Shown: piece after piece, positions 51,816 to 61,666 of the stretch
Position numbering within the stretch: the stretch's first letter is position 1
Layout of the letters: each line of letters begins with the position of its first letter
From: Alphaproteobacteria bacterium
GTDB lineage: Bacteria > Pseudomonadota > Alphaproteobacteria > CACIAM-22H2
DNA: 64,000 bases
NCBI GenBank assembly: GCA_017308135.1
Contig: JAFKFM010000008.1
Location: forward strand, 310,001-374,000
Reading direction: 5' to 3'
Notes under the pieces: model-generated
The model's input: only the letters and a program-made list of their open reading frames with translations
Databases searched by the model: none
Told to the model about the DNA's origin: nothing
Made by a program: the position numbers and the translations under genes

Positions 51816-52934
51816 TTGGCCGCCAAAAAAACCGCCCAGCCCGGCATTTTGCCCTCGCAGGATTATCGCGCCTTCTTCAAATCGGGGGCGATTTCCGCCG
51901 CGCGCAAACTGCGCGACGACCAAATCCAGCCCGCGTCGATCGATTTGCGCCTGGGCGCCAAGGCGTGGCGCGTGCCCGCCGGCTTCCTGCCCGGCCCCAA
52001 GGCGAAGGTCGCGGACAAGCTCAAGCTCCTCGCCATGCACACACTCGACCTCGCCAAGGGCGCGGTGCTGGAACGGGGCTGCGTTTACATCGTCGAACTC
52101 GCCGAACGTTTGGATCTGCCCGACGACGTGGCGGGCACCGCGAATCCGAAAAGCACGACCGGGCGGCTCGATATCTTCACGCGATTGCTGTGCGACCGGG
52201 CGCGGGAGTTCGAAAAAGTTCCCGCCGGCTATAAGGGCCCGCTCTATCTCGAAGTCAGCCCGCGCACCTTCTCGATTCTGGCGCGCGAAGGCCAGGCGTT
52301 GAACCAATTGCGCTTGCGCCGGGGCGCGCCGAACTTCGACGACGCGGCGTTGACGGCGCTCGACAAGAAACTCCACCTCGTCTTCTCGCCCGGCGACAAG
52401 CGCGAACGCGCGACGATCGGCCAAGGGTTGTGGATTTCGATCGACCTCGAAGGGCCCGACACCGATCTGATCGGCTATCGCGCGCGGCGCAACACGCCGC
52501 TGATCGATCTTTCCAAGATCGGCCATTACGAGATCGCGGAATTCTGGGAACCGATCCGGCGCACCAAATCGCGCGGGCTGATCCTCAATCCCGACGATTT
52601 CTATATTCTGGTGAGCCGCGAGAAGATCCGCGTGCCGCATGATTACGCCGCCGAAATGGTGCCCTACGACACCTCGGTCGGCGAATTCCGCGTCCACTAC
52701 GCCGGGTTCTTCGATCCCGGTTTCGGCTTCGGCGGATCGTCGGAAATCCAGGGTACCCGCGCCGTGCTGGAAGTGCGCTCGCACGACGTGCCGTTCCTGC
52801 TGGAACATGGCCAGGTCGTCGGCCGCTTCGTCTACGAAAAGCTGACCGAAACGCCCGATCGCATCTACGGCCGCGATATCGGATCGAATTATCAGCGCCA
52901 GACGCTGAAGCTCGCCAAGCAGTTCAAGTCCTAG
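51816..52934 (+). CDS. dcd: 2'-deoxycytidine 5'-triphosphate deaminase, long alphaproteobacterial form
   Basis: A 372-residue DCD/dUTPase-fold protein, about twice the length of E. coli Dcd because the fold is duplicated. The first half has IQPASIDLRLGAKAWRVPAGF and NPKSTTGRLDIFTRLL. The second half has LWISIDLEGPDTDLIGYRARRN and the motif HYAGFFDPGFGFG near VGEFRV. It supplies dUMP precursor for thymidylate synthesis. The start is TTG at 51816 with no earlier ATG in frame and no in-frame ATG before M69. The stop overlaps the convergent MFS gene by 4 bp. Confidence 0.87.
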   Translation: MAAKKTAQPGILPSQDYRAFFKSGAISAARKLRDDQIQPASIDLRLGAKAWRVPAGFLPGPKAKVADKLKLLAMHTLDLAKGAVLERGCVYIVELAERLDLPDDVAGTANPKSTTGRLDIFTRLLCDRAREFEKVPAGYKGPLYLEVSPRTFSILAREGQALNQLRLRRGAPNFDDAALTALDKKLHLVFSPGDKRERATIGQGLWISIDLEGPDTDLIGYRARRNTPLIDLSKIGHYEIAEFWEPIRRTKSRGLILNPDDFYILVSREKIRVPHDYAAEMVPYDTSVGEFRVHYAGFFDPGFGFGGSSEIQGTRAVLEVRSHDVPFLLEHGQVVGRFVYEKLTETPDRIYGRDIGSNYQRQTLKLAKQFKS

Positions 52935-54304
52935 CGCCGGAGCGCCGCCTTGCGCGCGGCGAAGAAGATCGCGATACCGATCAGCAGCGTTGCGACGGCA
53001 TAAGTCGCGCGCGTGCCGAAATCAACAGCTTCGGGCGCGGCGTGCAGCACGTCGACCGGGCCGGACGCGAATGCGAACAGCGCGCCCATCGCGGCGGCCC
53101 CGGTCACTTGGCCCAGATTGCGCGACAGATTGATCAGGCCCGAAACGACGCCGCGCTTGCGCGGCTCGACCCCTTGCATCACATGGGCGTTATTCGCGTT
53201 CTGGAACAGCGCGTAGCCGATCGTCAACACGACCGTCGCGAACAGATAACCGAACGGGCCCCACGTGGCGGGCACCGTCACGATCAAGACGCAGCCGATC
53301 TCGATACCGATCAATCCGGCGAGCGACACGGGGCCGGCGCCGAAGCGATCGGCCAAGCGCCCGGCCGGCACGCCGACGAAAGCGGCCGCGATCGGGCCCG
53401 CCGCGACGATGGCGCCGATCGCCGCCGGCGGCAATTCGAACACGCGCGCCAGATGGAACGGCCCGACGATCAAGGTCGCGAACAACACGGTCGAAACCAG
53501 AAAACTGCACGCGAAGCCCGCGCGCAAAATCGGATCGCGGAACAAATCGCGGCTGATCAAGGGCGACGGCGCGCGCGTTTCGATCTTGAGGAACGCGAAG
53601 AAGCCGATCGCCGCCGCCGCCAGCATGCCCGCATTGACCGCGCCGAAATCGCCGCGCCCCAGCGTCATCGCCAGCGCATAGGCGCCCAAGGCCAACGCCA
53701 TGACGCCGATCCCCGCGAAATCGAACGCGGGCCGTTCCACGCCGTCGCGCGATTTGTCCGCCGGCAAGCCCGTGATCGTCAGATACAGCGCCCCTGCCCC
53801 CAGCGGCAGATTGATCAGAAAGATCGACCGCCAGCCGAAAGCGTCGATCAACACGCCGCCCAGCGACGGCCCGATCGATGTGCCGACGGCCGACATCGTA
53901 CCGAGCAAGCCGATCGCGGCCCCAAAGCGTTCCTTGGGCGCGATATCGCCGACGAAAGCCATCGATAGCGCCAACAGCACCGCCCCGCCCAAGCCTTGCA
54001 GCGCGCGCCCCGCGATCAGCGTTTCAAGCGACGGCGCCATGCCGCACAACGCCGACGCCGCGAGGAAAAGGATCAAACCGCCGATCAGCAACCGGCGCCG
54101 TCCGATCGCATCGCCCAGCCAGCCGACCGCGACGACGCTGCACGTCACCATCAGCACATAGGCGATGACGATCCATTGCACGGCCTGGAACGGGGCGGCG
54201 AACGCGGCGGCGAGGTTCGGCAGCGCCACGTTCGCCACACTCGTTCCCAGCGACGACAGCACCATCGACAGCGACAATCCGGCCAAAGCCCAGCGATACG
54301 ACAA
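52931..54304 (-). CDS. MFS drug-efflux transporter (DHA2-like)
   Basis: A 457-residue MFS protein with about 14 hydrophobic helices. VAVGWLGDAIGRRRLLIGG is the loop 2-3 motif, then ALQGLGGAVLLALSMAFVGDIAP and GPSLGGVLIDAFGWRSIFLINLPLG, the antiporter motif C region typical of EmrB/QacA. The start is TTG at 54304, preceded by AAGGAAA. Divergent from a LysR regulator that probably controls it. Confidence 0.88.
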   Translation of the reverse strand: MSYRWALAGLSLSMVLSSLGTSVANVALPNLAAAFAAPFQAVQWIVIAYVLMVTCSVVAVGWLGDAIGRRRLLIGGLILFLAASALCGMAPSLETLIAGRALQGLGGAVLLALSMAFVGDIAPKERFGAAIGLLGTMSAVGTSIGPSLGGVLIDAFGWRSIFLINLPLGAGALYLTITGLPADKSRDGVERPAFDFAGIGVMALALGAYALAMTLGRGDFGAVNAGMLAAAAIGFFAFLKIETRAPSPLISRDLFRDPILRAGFACSFLVSTVLFATLIVGPFHLARVFELPPAAIGAIVAAGPIAAAFVGVPAGRLADRFGAGPVSLAGLIGIEIGCVLIVTVPATWGPFGYLFATVVLTIGYALFQNANNAHVMQGVEPRKRGVVSGLINLSRNLGQVTGAAAMGALFAFASGPVDVLHAAPEAVDFGTRATYAVATLLIGIAIFFAARKAALRR

Positions 54305-54365
54305 TTTCGATTTCCTTCGTTTCCCACTTCGATCGGTCGCAGTATGGCGCTTTCCGCGTCTGTCG

Positions 54366-54389
54366 ATTCATGCAACATTCGCAATGAAT
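54366..54389. promoter_or_regulatory. LysR-binding dyad candidate
   Basis: In the 101-bp gap between the MFS and lysR-type genes, ATTCA (54366-54370) and TGAAT (54385-54389) flank TGC-N7-GCA (54371-54383), a T-N11-A motif of the type bound by LysR regulators. Confidence 0.5.
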
Positions 54390-54405
54390 AGCTGCACGGA
54401 ACGAC

Positions 54406-55311
54406 ATGCCGAAACCGGACCTCAATCTCCTCGTGGCGCTCGATACGCTGCTCGCCGAAGGCAGCGTCGCCAAGGCCGCGTCGCGCCTCGGGCTCAGCGC
54501 GTCGGCGATGAGCCACACGCTTGCGCGGTTGCGCGAAGCGACCGGCGATCCCCTGCTGGTGCGCGCCGGGCGCGGGCTGGTACCCACGCCGCGCGCGCAG
54601 GAACTGGCGCGCCATGTCGGCCGGGTGGTCCGCGACGGCGAGGCGATGCTGCGCCCGGCGGGCGATTTCGATCTTTCGAAATTGGACCGCGTGTTCACGC
54701 TGCGCGCGCGCGACGGCTTCGTCGAAAGCTTCGGCCCGGCTTTGATCGCGCGGATCGCCCGCGAAGCGCCGCGCGTGCGCCTGCACTTCATCGCGAAATC
54801 GGACAAGGAAAGCGCCCCGTTGCGCGACGGGGCCGTCGATCTCGAAACCGGCGTGGTCGACGCCGCGACCAGCCCCGAGCTGCGTGCGCGCCGCCTGTTT
54901 CGCGATCGTTGGATCGGCGTGGTGCGGCGCGGCCATGCTTTGGCGCGCGGCAAGGTGACGGCCGATCGCTACGCCGAGAGCGGCCATATCCTGATCGGGC
55001 GACGCTTGCGCGAGGACGGCCCGGTCGATATCGCCGCGCGGGCGAAGGGTCTTGCGCGCGATATCGCCATCGTCGTCGGCAGTTTCGCGGCGGCCCTGGC
55101 GTTAGCGCGCAATACCGACCTGGTCGCCAGCGTGCCGGATCGGCACACGCAAGCGCTGCGCGGCGATCTGCATATCTTCGCGCTGCCCTTCCCCACCAAG
55201 CCGATCGACGTGTCGCTGATCTGGCATCCGCGCCTGGACGCGGACCCCGCGCATCGCTGGCTGCGCGACTGCGTGTTCGCGGCCGTTAGGGAACCGCCAT
55301 CCCCTTCTTGA
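54406..55311 (+). CDS. LysR-family transcriptional regulator
   Basis: A 301-residue regulator. The HTH is LNLLVALDTLLAEGSVAKAASRLGLSASAMSHTLARLREATGDPLLVR (6-53) and the C-terminal part is the type 2 periplasmic-binding fold, with PALIARIAREAPRVRLHF and DLETGVVDAATSPELRARRLFRDRW. It is divergent from the MFS gene and overlaps the convergent first GST by 26 bp. Effector unknown. Confidence 0.92.
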   Translation: MPKPDLNLLVALDTLLAEGSVAKAASRLGLSASAMSHTLARLREATGDPLLVRAGRGLVPTPRAQELARHVGRVVRDGEAMLRPAGDFDLSKLDRVFTLRARDGFVESFGPALIARIAREAPRVRLHFIAKSDKESAPLRDGAVDLETGVVDAATSPELRARRLFRDRWIGVVRRGHALARGKVTADRYAESGHILIGRRLREDGPVDIAARAKGLARDIAIVVGSFAAALALARNTDLVASVPDRHTQALRGDLHIFALPFPTKPIDVSLIWHPRLDADPAHRWLRDCVFAAVREPPSPS

Positions 55312-55906
55312 CCGCGGGCCGCGCGGAGATCGCGTCGTACCAGCGCTTCACGTTGGGGAACGCCGCCAGATCGACTTGGTGATATTCGTAACGCGCGACC
55401 CAGGGATAAGTCGCCATGTCGGCGATCGTGTAGTCGGCGCCCGCCAAATACGCGTTGTCGGCGAGCCGCTTGTCGAGCACGCCGTAAAGCCGCTTGGTTT
55501 CCTTGCCATAGCGCTCGATGCCGTATTCGACCTTCACAGGTGCAAATTTCATGAAGTGATGCGCCTGGCCGAACATCGGGCCCACGCCGCCCATCTGGAA
55601 CATCAGCCATTGCAGCGTCACGCTGCGCCCGCGCGCGTCCTTAGGCAGGAACTTGCCGTATTTCTCGGCGAGATAGATCAGGATGGCGCCGCTTTCGAAC
55701 ACGTTGATCGGTTGGCCGTCGGGCCCGTCGCTATCGACGATCGCCGGGATCTTCGAATTCGGATTGATCGCGACGAATTCGGGCGCGAACTGATCGTTCT
55801 TCGAGATGTTGATCGCGTGCGTCGTATACGGCACGCCCAGCTCTTCGAGCAGGATCGAGACCTTGCGGCCGTTCGGCGTGCTCCAGGTATAGAGATCGAT
55901 GGTCAT
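55286..55906 (-). CDS. Glutathione S-transferase (Nu/YfcG-like), third of three tandem genes
   Basis: A 206-residue GST. The thioredoxin domain includes LYTWSTPNGRKVSILLEEL, NPNSKIPAIVD (cis-Pro) and FESGAILIYLAEK (GSH gamma-Glu site). The helical domain has YLAGADYTIADMATYPWVARYEY. The TP-N-G-KV active-site region resembles YfcG, which works in disulfide-bond or peroxide chemistry. The ATG overlaps the stop of the preceding GST (ATGA). Confidence 0.9.
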   Translation of the reverse strand: MTIDLYTWSTPNGRKVSILLEELGVPYTTHAINISKNDQFAPEFVAINPNSKIPAIVDSDGPDGQPINVFESGAILIYLAEKYGKFLPKDARGRSVTLQWLMFQMGGVGPMFGQAHHFMKFAPVKVEYGIERYGKETKRLYGVLDKRLADNAYLAGADYTIADMATYPWVARYEYHQVDLAAFPNVKRWYDAISARPAVKKGMAVP

Positions 55907-56517
55907 GCGGGAATCTTCATGCCTTTTTGAAAAGACTCGCGACCTGCGAGATCGTCGCGCCAACGGCGCAAATTGGGGAAGGGTTCGAGATCGATCCCTT
56001 GCCAGGACGATCCCATCACCCACGGAAAATGGGCGATATCGGCGATCGTGAGTTCGTCGCCCGCGAGATAGGGCGCATGGCCCAAACGCTTGTCGAGCAC
56101 GCCGTAGAGCCGCGCGAGATCGGCGCGCAGCATCGTCGCGGCCTGCTCGTTCTTCTCTTTGAGGCCGATATAGAACAGCCAAAACGCGTCGGGCGATACG
56201 CCGCTCGCCTCGACCTGCAGCCATTGCAGCGTAGCATAACGCGCAGCGCCCTTATAGGGCAGCAAGCGCCCGGTCTTGTCGGCGAGATAGATCAGGATCG
56301 CCGCACTTTCGAACATGACGAAACGCTGGCCGCCGGGACCGTCGGGATCGACGATCGCCGGGATCTTGCCGTTCGGATTGATCTGGAGATATTCGGGCGT
56401 GCGGCTCGCACCCGCCTGCGTATCGATTCTGATCGCGTTGTAGGGCAACGCGAGTTCCTCCAGCGCGATCGATATCTTGCGGCCGTTGGAGGTCGTGTTC
56501 GTATAAAGCTCGATCAC
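55903..56517 (-). CDS. Glutathione S-transferase (Nu/YfcG-like), second of three tandem genes
   Basis: A 204-residue GST with LYTNTTSNGRKISIALEEL, NPNGKIPAIVDPD, MFESAAILIYLADKTG and YLAGDELTIADIAHFPWV. It is a clear paralog of the gene downstream. The GTG start overlaps the stop of the first GST gene (GTGA), so all three are coupled. Confidence 0.9.
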   Translation of the reverse strand: MIELYTNTTSNGRKISIALEELALPYNAIRIDTQAGASRTPEYLQINPNGKIPAIVDPDGPGGQRFVMFESAAILIYLADKTGRLLPYKGAARYATLQWLQVEASGVSPDAFWLFYIGLKEKNEQAATMLRADLARLYGVLDKRLGHAPYLAGDELTIADIAHFPWVMGSSWQGIDLEPFPNLRRWRDDLAGRESFQKGMKIPA

Positions 56518-57323
56518 GCGGACACCTTATCTTCCGTGGGCAGCAGCGCGTAAGGATGCGCGACACCGGGCAGCTTCAACATGCGCAGCGCCCAATCGCG
56601 CAGATTGGGGAAATGGGCGGGATCGAAACCCGCCTCCTCCGCCACGGCGATCCAGCCGAAAATCGCGATATCCGCGATGGTCGGATGCATACCGGCGACG
56701 AATTTGCTCGTGCCCAAATGCCGATCGAGAAACTCGAGCGACGCCCGGGCGCGCGCTTCGACGAACGCCAAAGCCGGATGGTCGGGCTGCTTCATGAAGC
56801 GGCGGATGAACCGCACTTGGCCAAGCGTCGTCAGCTTGTCGAGATCCCAGGCGAGCCATTCGGCGATACGCCGGCGCTCGGCGGGCGTTTTGCCGCCGAA
56901 CTTGCCGAATTTCTCGGCGAGATATTGCAGGATGACGTTCGATTGAACGACGACTTCCTCGCCGTCGACCAAAGCCGGCACTTGCTGGAAGCGGTTGATC
57001 TTCGCGTAATCAGGCGTCTTGTGCGCCCCGCCGGGCAGATCGACATGGCGGTAGTCGTAAGGCTCGCCGAGCATCGCGAGCATCAAGGCCACCTTGCCGC
57101 TGGGCGTCGAGGGCTGAAGGCCGTACAGCACGAGCCGCGCCGACGGTTTGGCCTTCGCCGGCTCGTAACCCGAGACCTTCTTGATCTTGGCGCCCTTGGC
57201 GGCCTTCTTCGCCGATTTGACGGCGGAAGCCTTGATCGCGGTCGTCGCCTTCAGAACCTTCTTCGCCTTCGCTTTGGGCGCAGGTTTGGCCTTCGGTTTC
57301 GATGCTTTTTTCTTTACGGCCAT
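56514..57323 (-). CDS. Glutathione S-transferase with Lys/Ala-rich histone-H1-like N-terminal tail
   Basis: A 269-residue protein. Residues 1-58 are an Ala/Lys/Pro-rich basic tail (MAVKKKASKPKAKPAPKAK...KKVSGYEP) resembling histone H1 or bacterial H1-like tails. A GST follows: LVLYGLQPSTPSGKVALMLAML, RFQQVPALVDGEEVVVQSNVILQYLAEKFG, and YADFG-type helical domain with MHPTIADIAIFGWIAV. It is the first of three overlapping gst genes. The tail has no signal-peptide pattern and would be expected to bind nucleic acid or another polyanion. Confidence 0.88.
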   Translation of the reverse strand: MAVKKKASKPKAKPAPKAKAKKVLKATTAIKASAVKSAKKAAKGAKIKKVSGYEPAKAKPSARLVLYGLQPSTPSGKVALMLAMLGEPYDYRHVDLPGGAHKTPDYAKINRFQQVPALVDGEEVVVQSNVILQYLAEKFGKFGGKTPAERRRIAEWLAWDLDKLTTLGQVRFIRRFMKQPDHPALAFVEARARASLEFLDRHLGTSKFVAGMHPTIADIAIFGWIAVAEEAGFDPAHFPNLRDWALRMLKLPGVAHPYALLPTEDKVSA

Positions 57324-57372
57324 GACTCGAACCCTCCCGACGTGGAGAGTTCGAGCCTAGCCCGACGGCGGG

Positions 57373-58827
57373 TTACCCCGCCAGCTTCGCTTTCAGGATC
57401 TCGTTGACCTTGGCCGGGTTCGCCTTGCCGCCCGTGCCCTTCATCACCTGGCCGACGAACCAGCCGAACAGCGTGACCTTGCCCGAACGATATTCGGCGA
57501 CCTTCGCCTCGTTCTCGGCCATCACCTTGACGATGGCCGCGTCGATAGCGCCGGTGTCGGTGACCTGCTTCAGGCCTTTTTCCTCGACGATCGACGCGGC
57601 GTCCTTGCCCGTCTCGACCATGATCTGGAAAACGTCCTTGGCGATACGGCCCGAGATCGTGTCGTTCTCGATCAGATCGAGCAGACCGGCCAGGTTCTTG
57701 GCCGAGACCGGGCTGTTGGTGACGTCCTTGCCCTGCTTGTTGAGGGCGCCGAAGAGTTCGACGATCACCCAATTCGCGGCGAGCTTCGGGTCCTTGCGGC
57801 CCTTGGCCACTTCCTCGAAGAACGCGGCTTGCTCCTTCTCCGCGACCAGCACCGACGCGTCGTAAGGCGTCAGTTTATACTGATCGACGAAGCGCGCCTT
57901 CTTGGCGTCCGGCAATTCCGGCATCTCAGCCTTGATGCGCGCGATTTCCTTGGGATCGAGGACCAGCGGCAGCAGATCGGGATCGGGGAAATAGCGGTAG
58001 TCGTGCGCGTGTTCCTTCGAACGCATCGAACGCGTGACGCCTTTCGACACGTCCCACAGACGCGTCTCCTGCTTCACCGTGCCGCCGTCCTCGATCAGTT
58101 CGACCTGGCGCGTGGCTTCGTATTCGATCGCCTGCATGACATAGCGGATCGAGTTGACGTTCTTGATCTCGCAGCGCGTGCCGAATTCGGTCGTGCCCAC
58201 GCGGCGCACCGATACGTTCGCGTCGCAGCGCATGGAGCCTTCCTCCATGTTGCCGTCGCACGTGCCGAGATAGCGCAGGATGGCGCGCAGTTTCTTGAGA
58301 TACGCCCCCGCCTCTTCCGGCGTGCGGATCTCCGGCTCCGACACGATCTCCATCAGGCACACGCCCGAGCGGTTGAGATCGATATAGGATTTCGACGGGT
58401 GCTGATCGTGGATCGATTTCCCTGCGTCCTGCTCCATATGCAGGCGCGTGACACCGATCTCGCGCGTCTTGCCGCCGGGCATGTCCAGCACCAGCCGCCC
58501 GCCCGAGACGATCGGGCGCGTGAACTGGCTGATCTGATAACCCTGCGGCAGATCGGCGTAGAAATAGTTCTTCCGGTCGAATACCGAGACTTCGTTGATC
58601 GTCGCTTCGATGCCCAGACCCGTCTTGATCGCCTGTTCGACGCAGAACGCGTTGATCACGGGCAGCATGCCGGGGAACGCGGCGTCGACGAAGCTGACTT
58701 GCGTGTTCGGCTCGGCGCCGAACGCGGCACTCGAGCCCGAGAACAGCTTCGCGTTCGACACGACCTGGGCATGCACCTCCAGGCCGATGACGAGTTCCCA
58801 ATTGCCGGTCTTGCCTTCGATGATCAT
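57373..58827 (-). CDS. gatB: Asp-tRNA(Asn)/Glu-tRNA(Gln) amidotransferase subunit B
   Basis: A 484-residue subunit. [13 protein letters not shown] opens the cradle domain, with the zinc/phosphorylation region and [24 protein letters not shown]. The C-terminal YqeY-like tail (about 395-484) ends [15 protein letters not shown]. It phosphorylates the misacylated aminoacyl-tRNA before transamidation. gatA is 3 bp upstream. Confidence 0.96.
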   Translation of the reverse strand: MIIEGKTGNWELVIGLEVHAQVVSNAKLFSGSSAAFGAEPNTQVSFVDAAFPGMLPVINAFCVEQAIKTGLGIEATINEVSVFDRKNYFYADLPQGYQISQFTRPIVSGGRLVLDMPGGKTREIGVTRLHMEQDAGKSIHDQHPSKSYIDLNRSGVCLMEIVSEPEIRTPEEAGAYLKKLRAILRYLGTCDGNMEEGSMRCDANVSVRRVGTTEFGTRCEIKNVNSIRYVMQAIEYEATRQVELIEDGGTVKQETRLWDVSKGVTRSMRSKEHAHDYRYFPDPDLLPLVLDPKEIARIKAEMPELPDAKKARFVDQYKLTPYDASVLVAEKEQAAFFEEVAKGRKDPKLAANWVIVELFGALNKQGKDVTNSPVSAKNLAGLLDLIENDTISGRIAKDVFQIMVETGKDAASIVEEKGLKQVTDTGAIDAAIVKVMAENEAKVAEYRSGKVTLFGWFVGQVMKGTGGKANPAKVNEILKAKLAG

Positions 58828-58830
58828 CGC

Positions 58831-60294
58831 TTACGCTCCCGGCCGCGCGGTGAAGTTGGCGGCGGTCTCCACGACGCCGCCGACCCGCAGCAGCGTCTCC
58901 TCGTCGAACGGTTTGCCGATGAGCTGCAAGCCCAGCGGCAGGCCCTCGGCCGACAATCCGGCCGGGACCGACAGGCCGGGCAAGCCGGCGAGGTTCACCG
59001 GCACGGTGAACACGTCCTGCAGATACATCGACAGCGGATCGTCCTGATTCTCGCCGATCGCGAACGCCGCCGACGGTGTGGCGGGCGTCAAGATCACGTC
59101 GCACTGATCCCAGGCCTTCTGGAAGTCCTGGAAGATCAGCGTGCGGACTTTCTGCGCCTTCAAGTAATACGCGTCGTAATAACCGGCCGAGAGCACATAG
59201 GTGCCGATCAGAATGCGGCGACGGACCTCGGCGCCGAAACCTTCGGCGCGCGTGTTCTCGTACATTTCATCCAGCGAATTGCCGGGCACGCGCAGGCCGT
59301 AGCGCACGCCGTCATAGCGCGCGAGGTTCGACGACGCTTCCGCCGGCGCGATGATGTAATAGGTCGGCAGCGCGTATTTGGTGTGCGGCAACGAAATCTC
59401 GACCGGCGTGGCGCCGGCCGCCTTCAGCCACTCGATGCCCTGCTGCCAAAGCTTCTCGATTTCGGCCGGCATGCCGTCGATCCGGTATTCCTTGGGAATG
59501 CCGAAGCGCAGGCCTTTCACATTGCCGGTCAGCGCCTTTTCGTAATCGGGCACGGGGCGCGGCACGGAGGTCGAATCCTTCGGATCGTGCCCGGCCATCG
59601 CCTTCAAGAGGATCGCGGCGTCGCGCACGTCGCGCGCCATCGGGCCCGCCTGATCGAGCGACGACGCGAAGGCGACGATGCCCCAGCGCGAGCAGCGGCC
59701 ATAGGTCGGCTTCAAGCCGACGATGCCGGTCAGGCTCGCGGGCTGGCGGATCGAACCGCCGGTGTCGGTCCCGGTCGCACCCGCGACGATGCGCGCGGCC
59801 ACGGCCGCGGCCGAACCGCCCGACGAACCGCCGGGGACGAGATCTTTGCCGTCCTTGCGCTTCCACGGGTTCTTCACGTTGCCGAAATGCGAGGTGATGT
59901 TGGCCGAGCCCATCGCGAATTCGTCGAGATTGAGCTTGCCGAGCATCGTCGCACCCGCGCCGAACAGATTCGACGTCACCGTCGATTCATATTGCGGCAC
60001 GTAGCCCTTCAGGATTTTCGACGCGGCAGTCGTCTGCACGCCCTTGGTGCAGAACAGATCCTTGATGCCCAGCGGCACGCCTTCCAGGTCGCGCCCCTCG
60101 CCCTTCGCCAAGCGCGCATCGGCTTCTTTCGCCTGGTCGCGCGCGAGGTCGGGCGTTTCGACGATGAAGGCGTTCAGATCGCGCGCCTTCTCGACCGCGC
60201 CGATATAGGCGTCCGCCACTTCGACGGCCGAGAATTTCTTGGCGCGCAAGCCGTCGCGCAACTGCGCGAGCGTGAGTTCGACGATCCCGGCCAT
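58831..60294 (-). CDS. gatA: Asp-tRNA(Asn)/Glu-tRNA(Gln) amidotransferase subunit A
   Basis: A 487-residue amidase-signature subunit that releases ammonia from glutamine. The triad is Lys in PLGIKDLFC, cis-Ser in [14 protein letters not shown] and nucleophile Ser in [12 protein letters not shown]. The ATG overlaps the gatC stop by one base (TAATG). It is distinct from the AtzE-like amidase at 16 kb, which has different partners. Confidence 0.96.
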   Translation of the reverse strand: MAGIVELTLAQLRDGLRAKKFSAVEVADAYIGAVEKARDLNAFIVETPDLARDQAKEADARLAKGEGRDLEGVPLGIKDLFCTKGVQTTAASKILKGYVPQYESTVTSNLFGAGATMLGKLNLDEFAMGSANITSHFGNVKNPWKRKDGKDLVPGGSSGGSAAAVAARIVAGATGTDTGGSIRQPASLTGIVGLKPTYGRCSRWGIVAFASSLDQAGPMARDVRDAAILLKAMAGHDPKDSTSVPRPVPDYEKALTGNVKGLRFGIPKEYRIDGMPAEIEKLWQQGIEWLKAAGATPVEISLPHTKYALPTYYIIAPAEASSNLARYDGVRYGLRVPGNSLDEMYENTRAEGFGAEVRRRILIGTYVLSAGYYDAYYLKAQKVRTLIFQDFQKAWDQCDVILTPATPSAAFAIGENQDDPLSMYLQDVFTVPVNLAGLPGLSVPAGLSAEGLPLGLQLIGKPFDEETLLRVGGVVETAANFTARPGA

Positions 60295-60605
60295 TATTCG
60301 ACCACCTTCGGCACGGTGAAGAAGCCGCCGGCTTCCTCGGTGTTGGAAATGCGCACGGGCTCCGTCGCGTTGGCGAGGATCGCGGCCGGATAGTCGCCGT
60401 CGGTCACCTTGTCCGCACGTTGCGGCAGGACCATTTCGACGGTCGAGGTCATCGGCTCGACCTTCGAGGTGTCGAGGTCCTTCAGCATCTCGACCCAGTC
60501 GAGAATGCCGGACAATTCCTTGGCCATTTTCTCGCGGTCGGCTTCGGGCAGTTTGATGCGCGCCAGAACGGCAATCCGGGCGACGGTGGCTTGGTCCAAC
60601 GACAT
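60294..60605 (-). CDS. gatC: Asp-tRNA(Asn)/Glu-tRNA(Gln) amidotransferase subunit C
   Basis: A 103-residue subunit that stabilises the GatA-GatB complex. [21 protein letters not shown] and [21 protein letters not shown] are the family core. It is the first gene of the gatCAB operon and divergent from ruvX across a 54-bp gap. Confidence 0.95.
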   Translation of the reverse strand: MSLDQATVARIAVLARIKLPEADREKMAKELSGILDWVEMLKDLDTSKVEPMTSTVEMVLPQRADKVTDGDYPAAILANATEPVRISNTEEAGGFFTVPKVVE

Positions 60606-60659
60606 AAGGTATGTCTCTGTACGGAATTGAAAAACAGGAACTAGCTTCTAGCCGCCACG

Positions 60660-61130
60660 ATGCCGATCCGCAACCCCGCCGACCTGATCGACGATTTGCC
60701 CGAAAAATCATGCCTGATGGGGCTGGATGCGGGCGAAAAGACCATCGGCATGGCCGTTTCCGACCCCGGTTTGTCGATCGCCTCGCCGCTCGACACGGTC
60801 CGGCGCGGGCGCAAGGCGTCGGCCGATTACGACCAGGTCGTGGCGCTGGCCAAGGCGCGTAACGTGGGCGGCTTCGTTTTGGGCATGCCGGTCAATATGG
60901 ACGGCACGGCCGGCCCCCGCGCCCAGGCGACGCGGGCCTTCGCGCGCAACCTGCTGGCCAAGATCGACCTGCCGCTGGTCATGTGGGACGAGCGCATGTC
61001 GACCCAGGCGGTCACGCGCACGCTGCTCGACGCCGATATGAGCCGCGCCAAACGCGCCGAGGTCGTCGACAAGATGGCCGCCGCCTTCATCCTGCAAGGC
61101 TATCTCGACTGGCTGCGCATCGGGCGCTAG
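60660..61130 (+). CDS. ruvX: Putative pre-16S rRNA nuclease / Holliday junction resolvase-like (YqgF)
   Basis: A 156-residue RNase H-fold protein. [22 protein letters not shown] holds the first catalytic Asp, [24 protein letters not shown] the middle motif, [16 protein letters not shown] the Glu region and [15 protein letters not shown] the last Asp. Overlaps the convergent downstream gene by 4 bp. Confidence 0.94.
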   Translation: MPIRNPADLIDDLPEKSCLMGLDAGEKTIGMAVSDPGLSIASPLDTVRRGRKASADYDQVVALAKARNVGGFVLGMPVNMDGTAGPRAQATRAFARNLLAKIDLPLVMWDERMSTQAVTRTLLDADMSRAKRAEVVDKMAAAFILQGYLDWLRIGR

Positions 61131-61666
61131 GCGCTCGCGAATTTTAGCGCCACACGCATCCGCGCCAAACGGCGATTGAGCAGCGCTTCGCGGCGGATCG
61201 GCCACCAGCGATACAGGAAGATATCGACCGGATGCCACATCGCGATCCAGCCGACGATGGTGAGCCCTTCCTCGATCCAGGCGAGCCAGGGCGAGTCCGT
61301 CGCGGCCGCGATGATCTCGCGCGCCAGCGTGCACGCGGCGAGGAACATCAAGCCCATGAAAAAGGCTTGGCGGCCTTCCGCCAGCCGCAGGCGCAGATCG
61401 CGCCACGCCATCTCCTCGCGCCATTCGAAATAGGCGCGGATCGCGGTTTCGAGGCCGCGCACCTCCTCGCTCTCCGCCTCGGCCGACGGCAACTCGATCG
61501 CGAGTTCGAGGGCCGCGTCGTGCGACAGATCGCGCGCCCGGCCGACGATATAGGCGACGGCGTCGGGATCGAGGTCCTTGTCGTGGAACGGCGCGGGATC
61601 GAGGCTTTGGAAAAGCTGGCGGACCGTGTGCAGCCGAAGCTCGATCCGTTCGGGCGCATCCGTCAT
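61127..61666 (-). CDS. Small membrane protein, unknown
   Basis: A 179-residue protein with a soluble N-terminal half (RIELRLHTVRQLFQSLDPAPFHDKDLDPDAVAYIVGRARDL) and two membrane helices (FFMGLMFLAACTLAREIIAAA, about 110-130, and WLAWIEEGLTIVGWIAMWHPVDIFLYRWW, about 137-165). No family that I can name. The start overlaps the stop of the HD-domain gene (ATGA), so the two are co-transcribed and may work together. Confidence 0.75.
   Translation of the reverse strand: MTDAPERIELRLHTVRQLFQSLDPAPFHDKDLDPDAVAYIVGRARDLSHDAALELAIELPSAEAESEEVRGLETAIRAYFEWREEMAWRDLRLRLAEGRQAFFMGLMFLAACTLAREIIAAATDSPWLAWIEEGLTIVGWIAMWHPVDIFLYRWWPIRREALLNRRLARMRVALKFASA

Noticed and set aside
57829..60393. Plus-strand open frame of 854 codons
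   Set aside because: Lies antisense across gatB and gatA, which have intact catalytic motifs. The translation is Arg/His/Asp-rich with no domain, a typical mirror frame of high-GC DNA.
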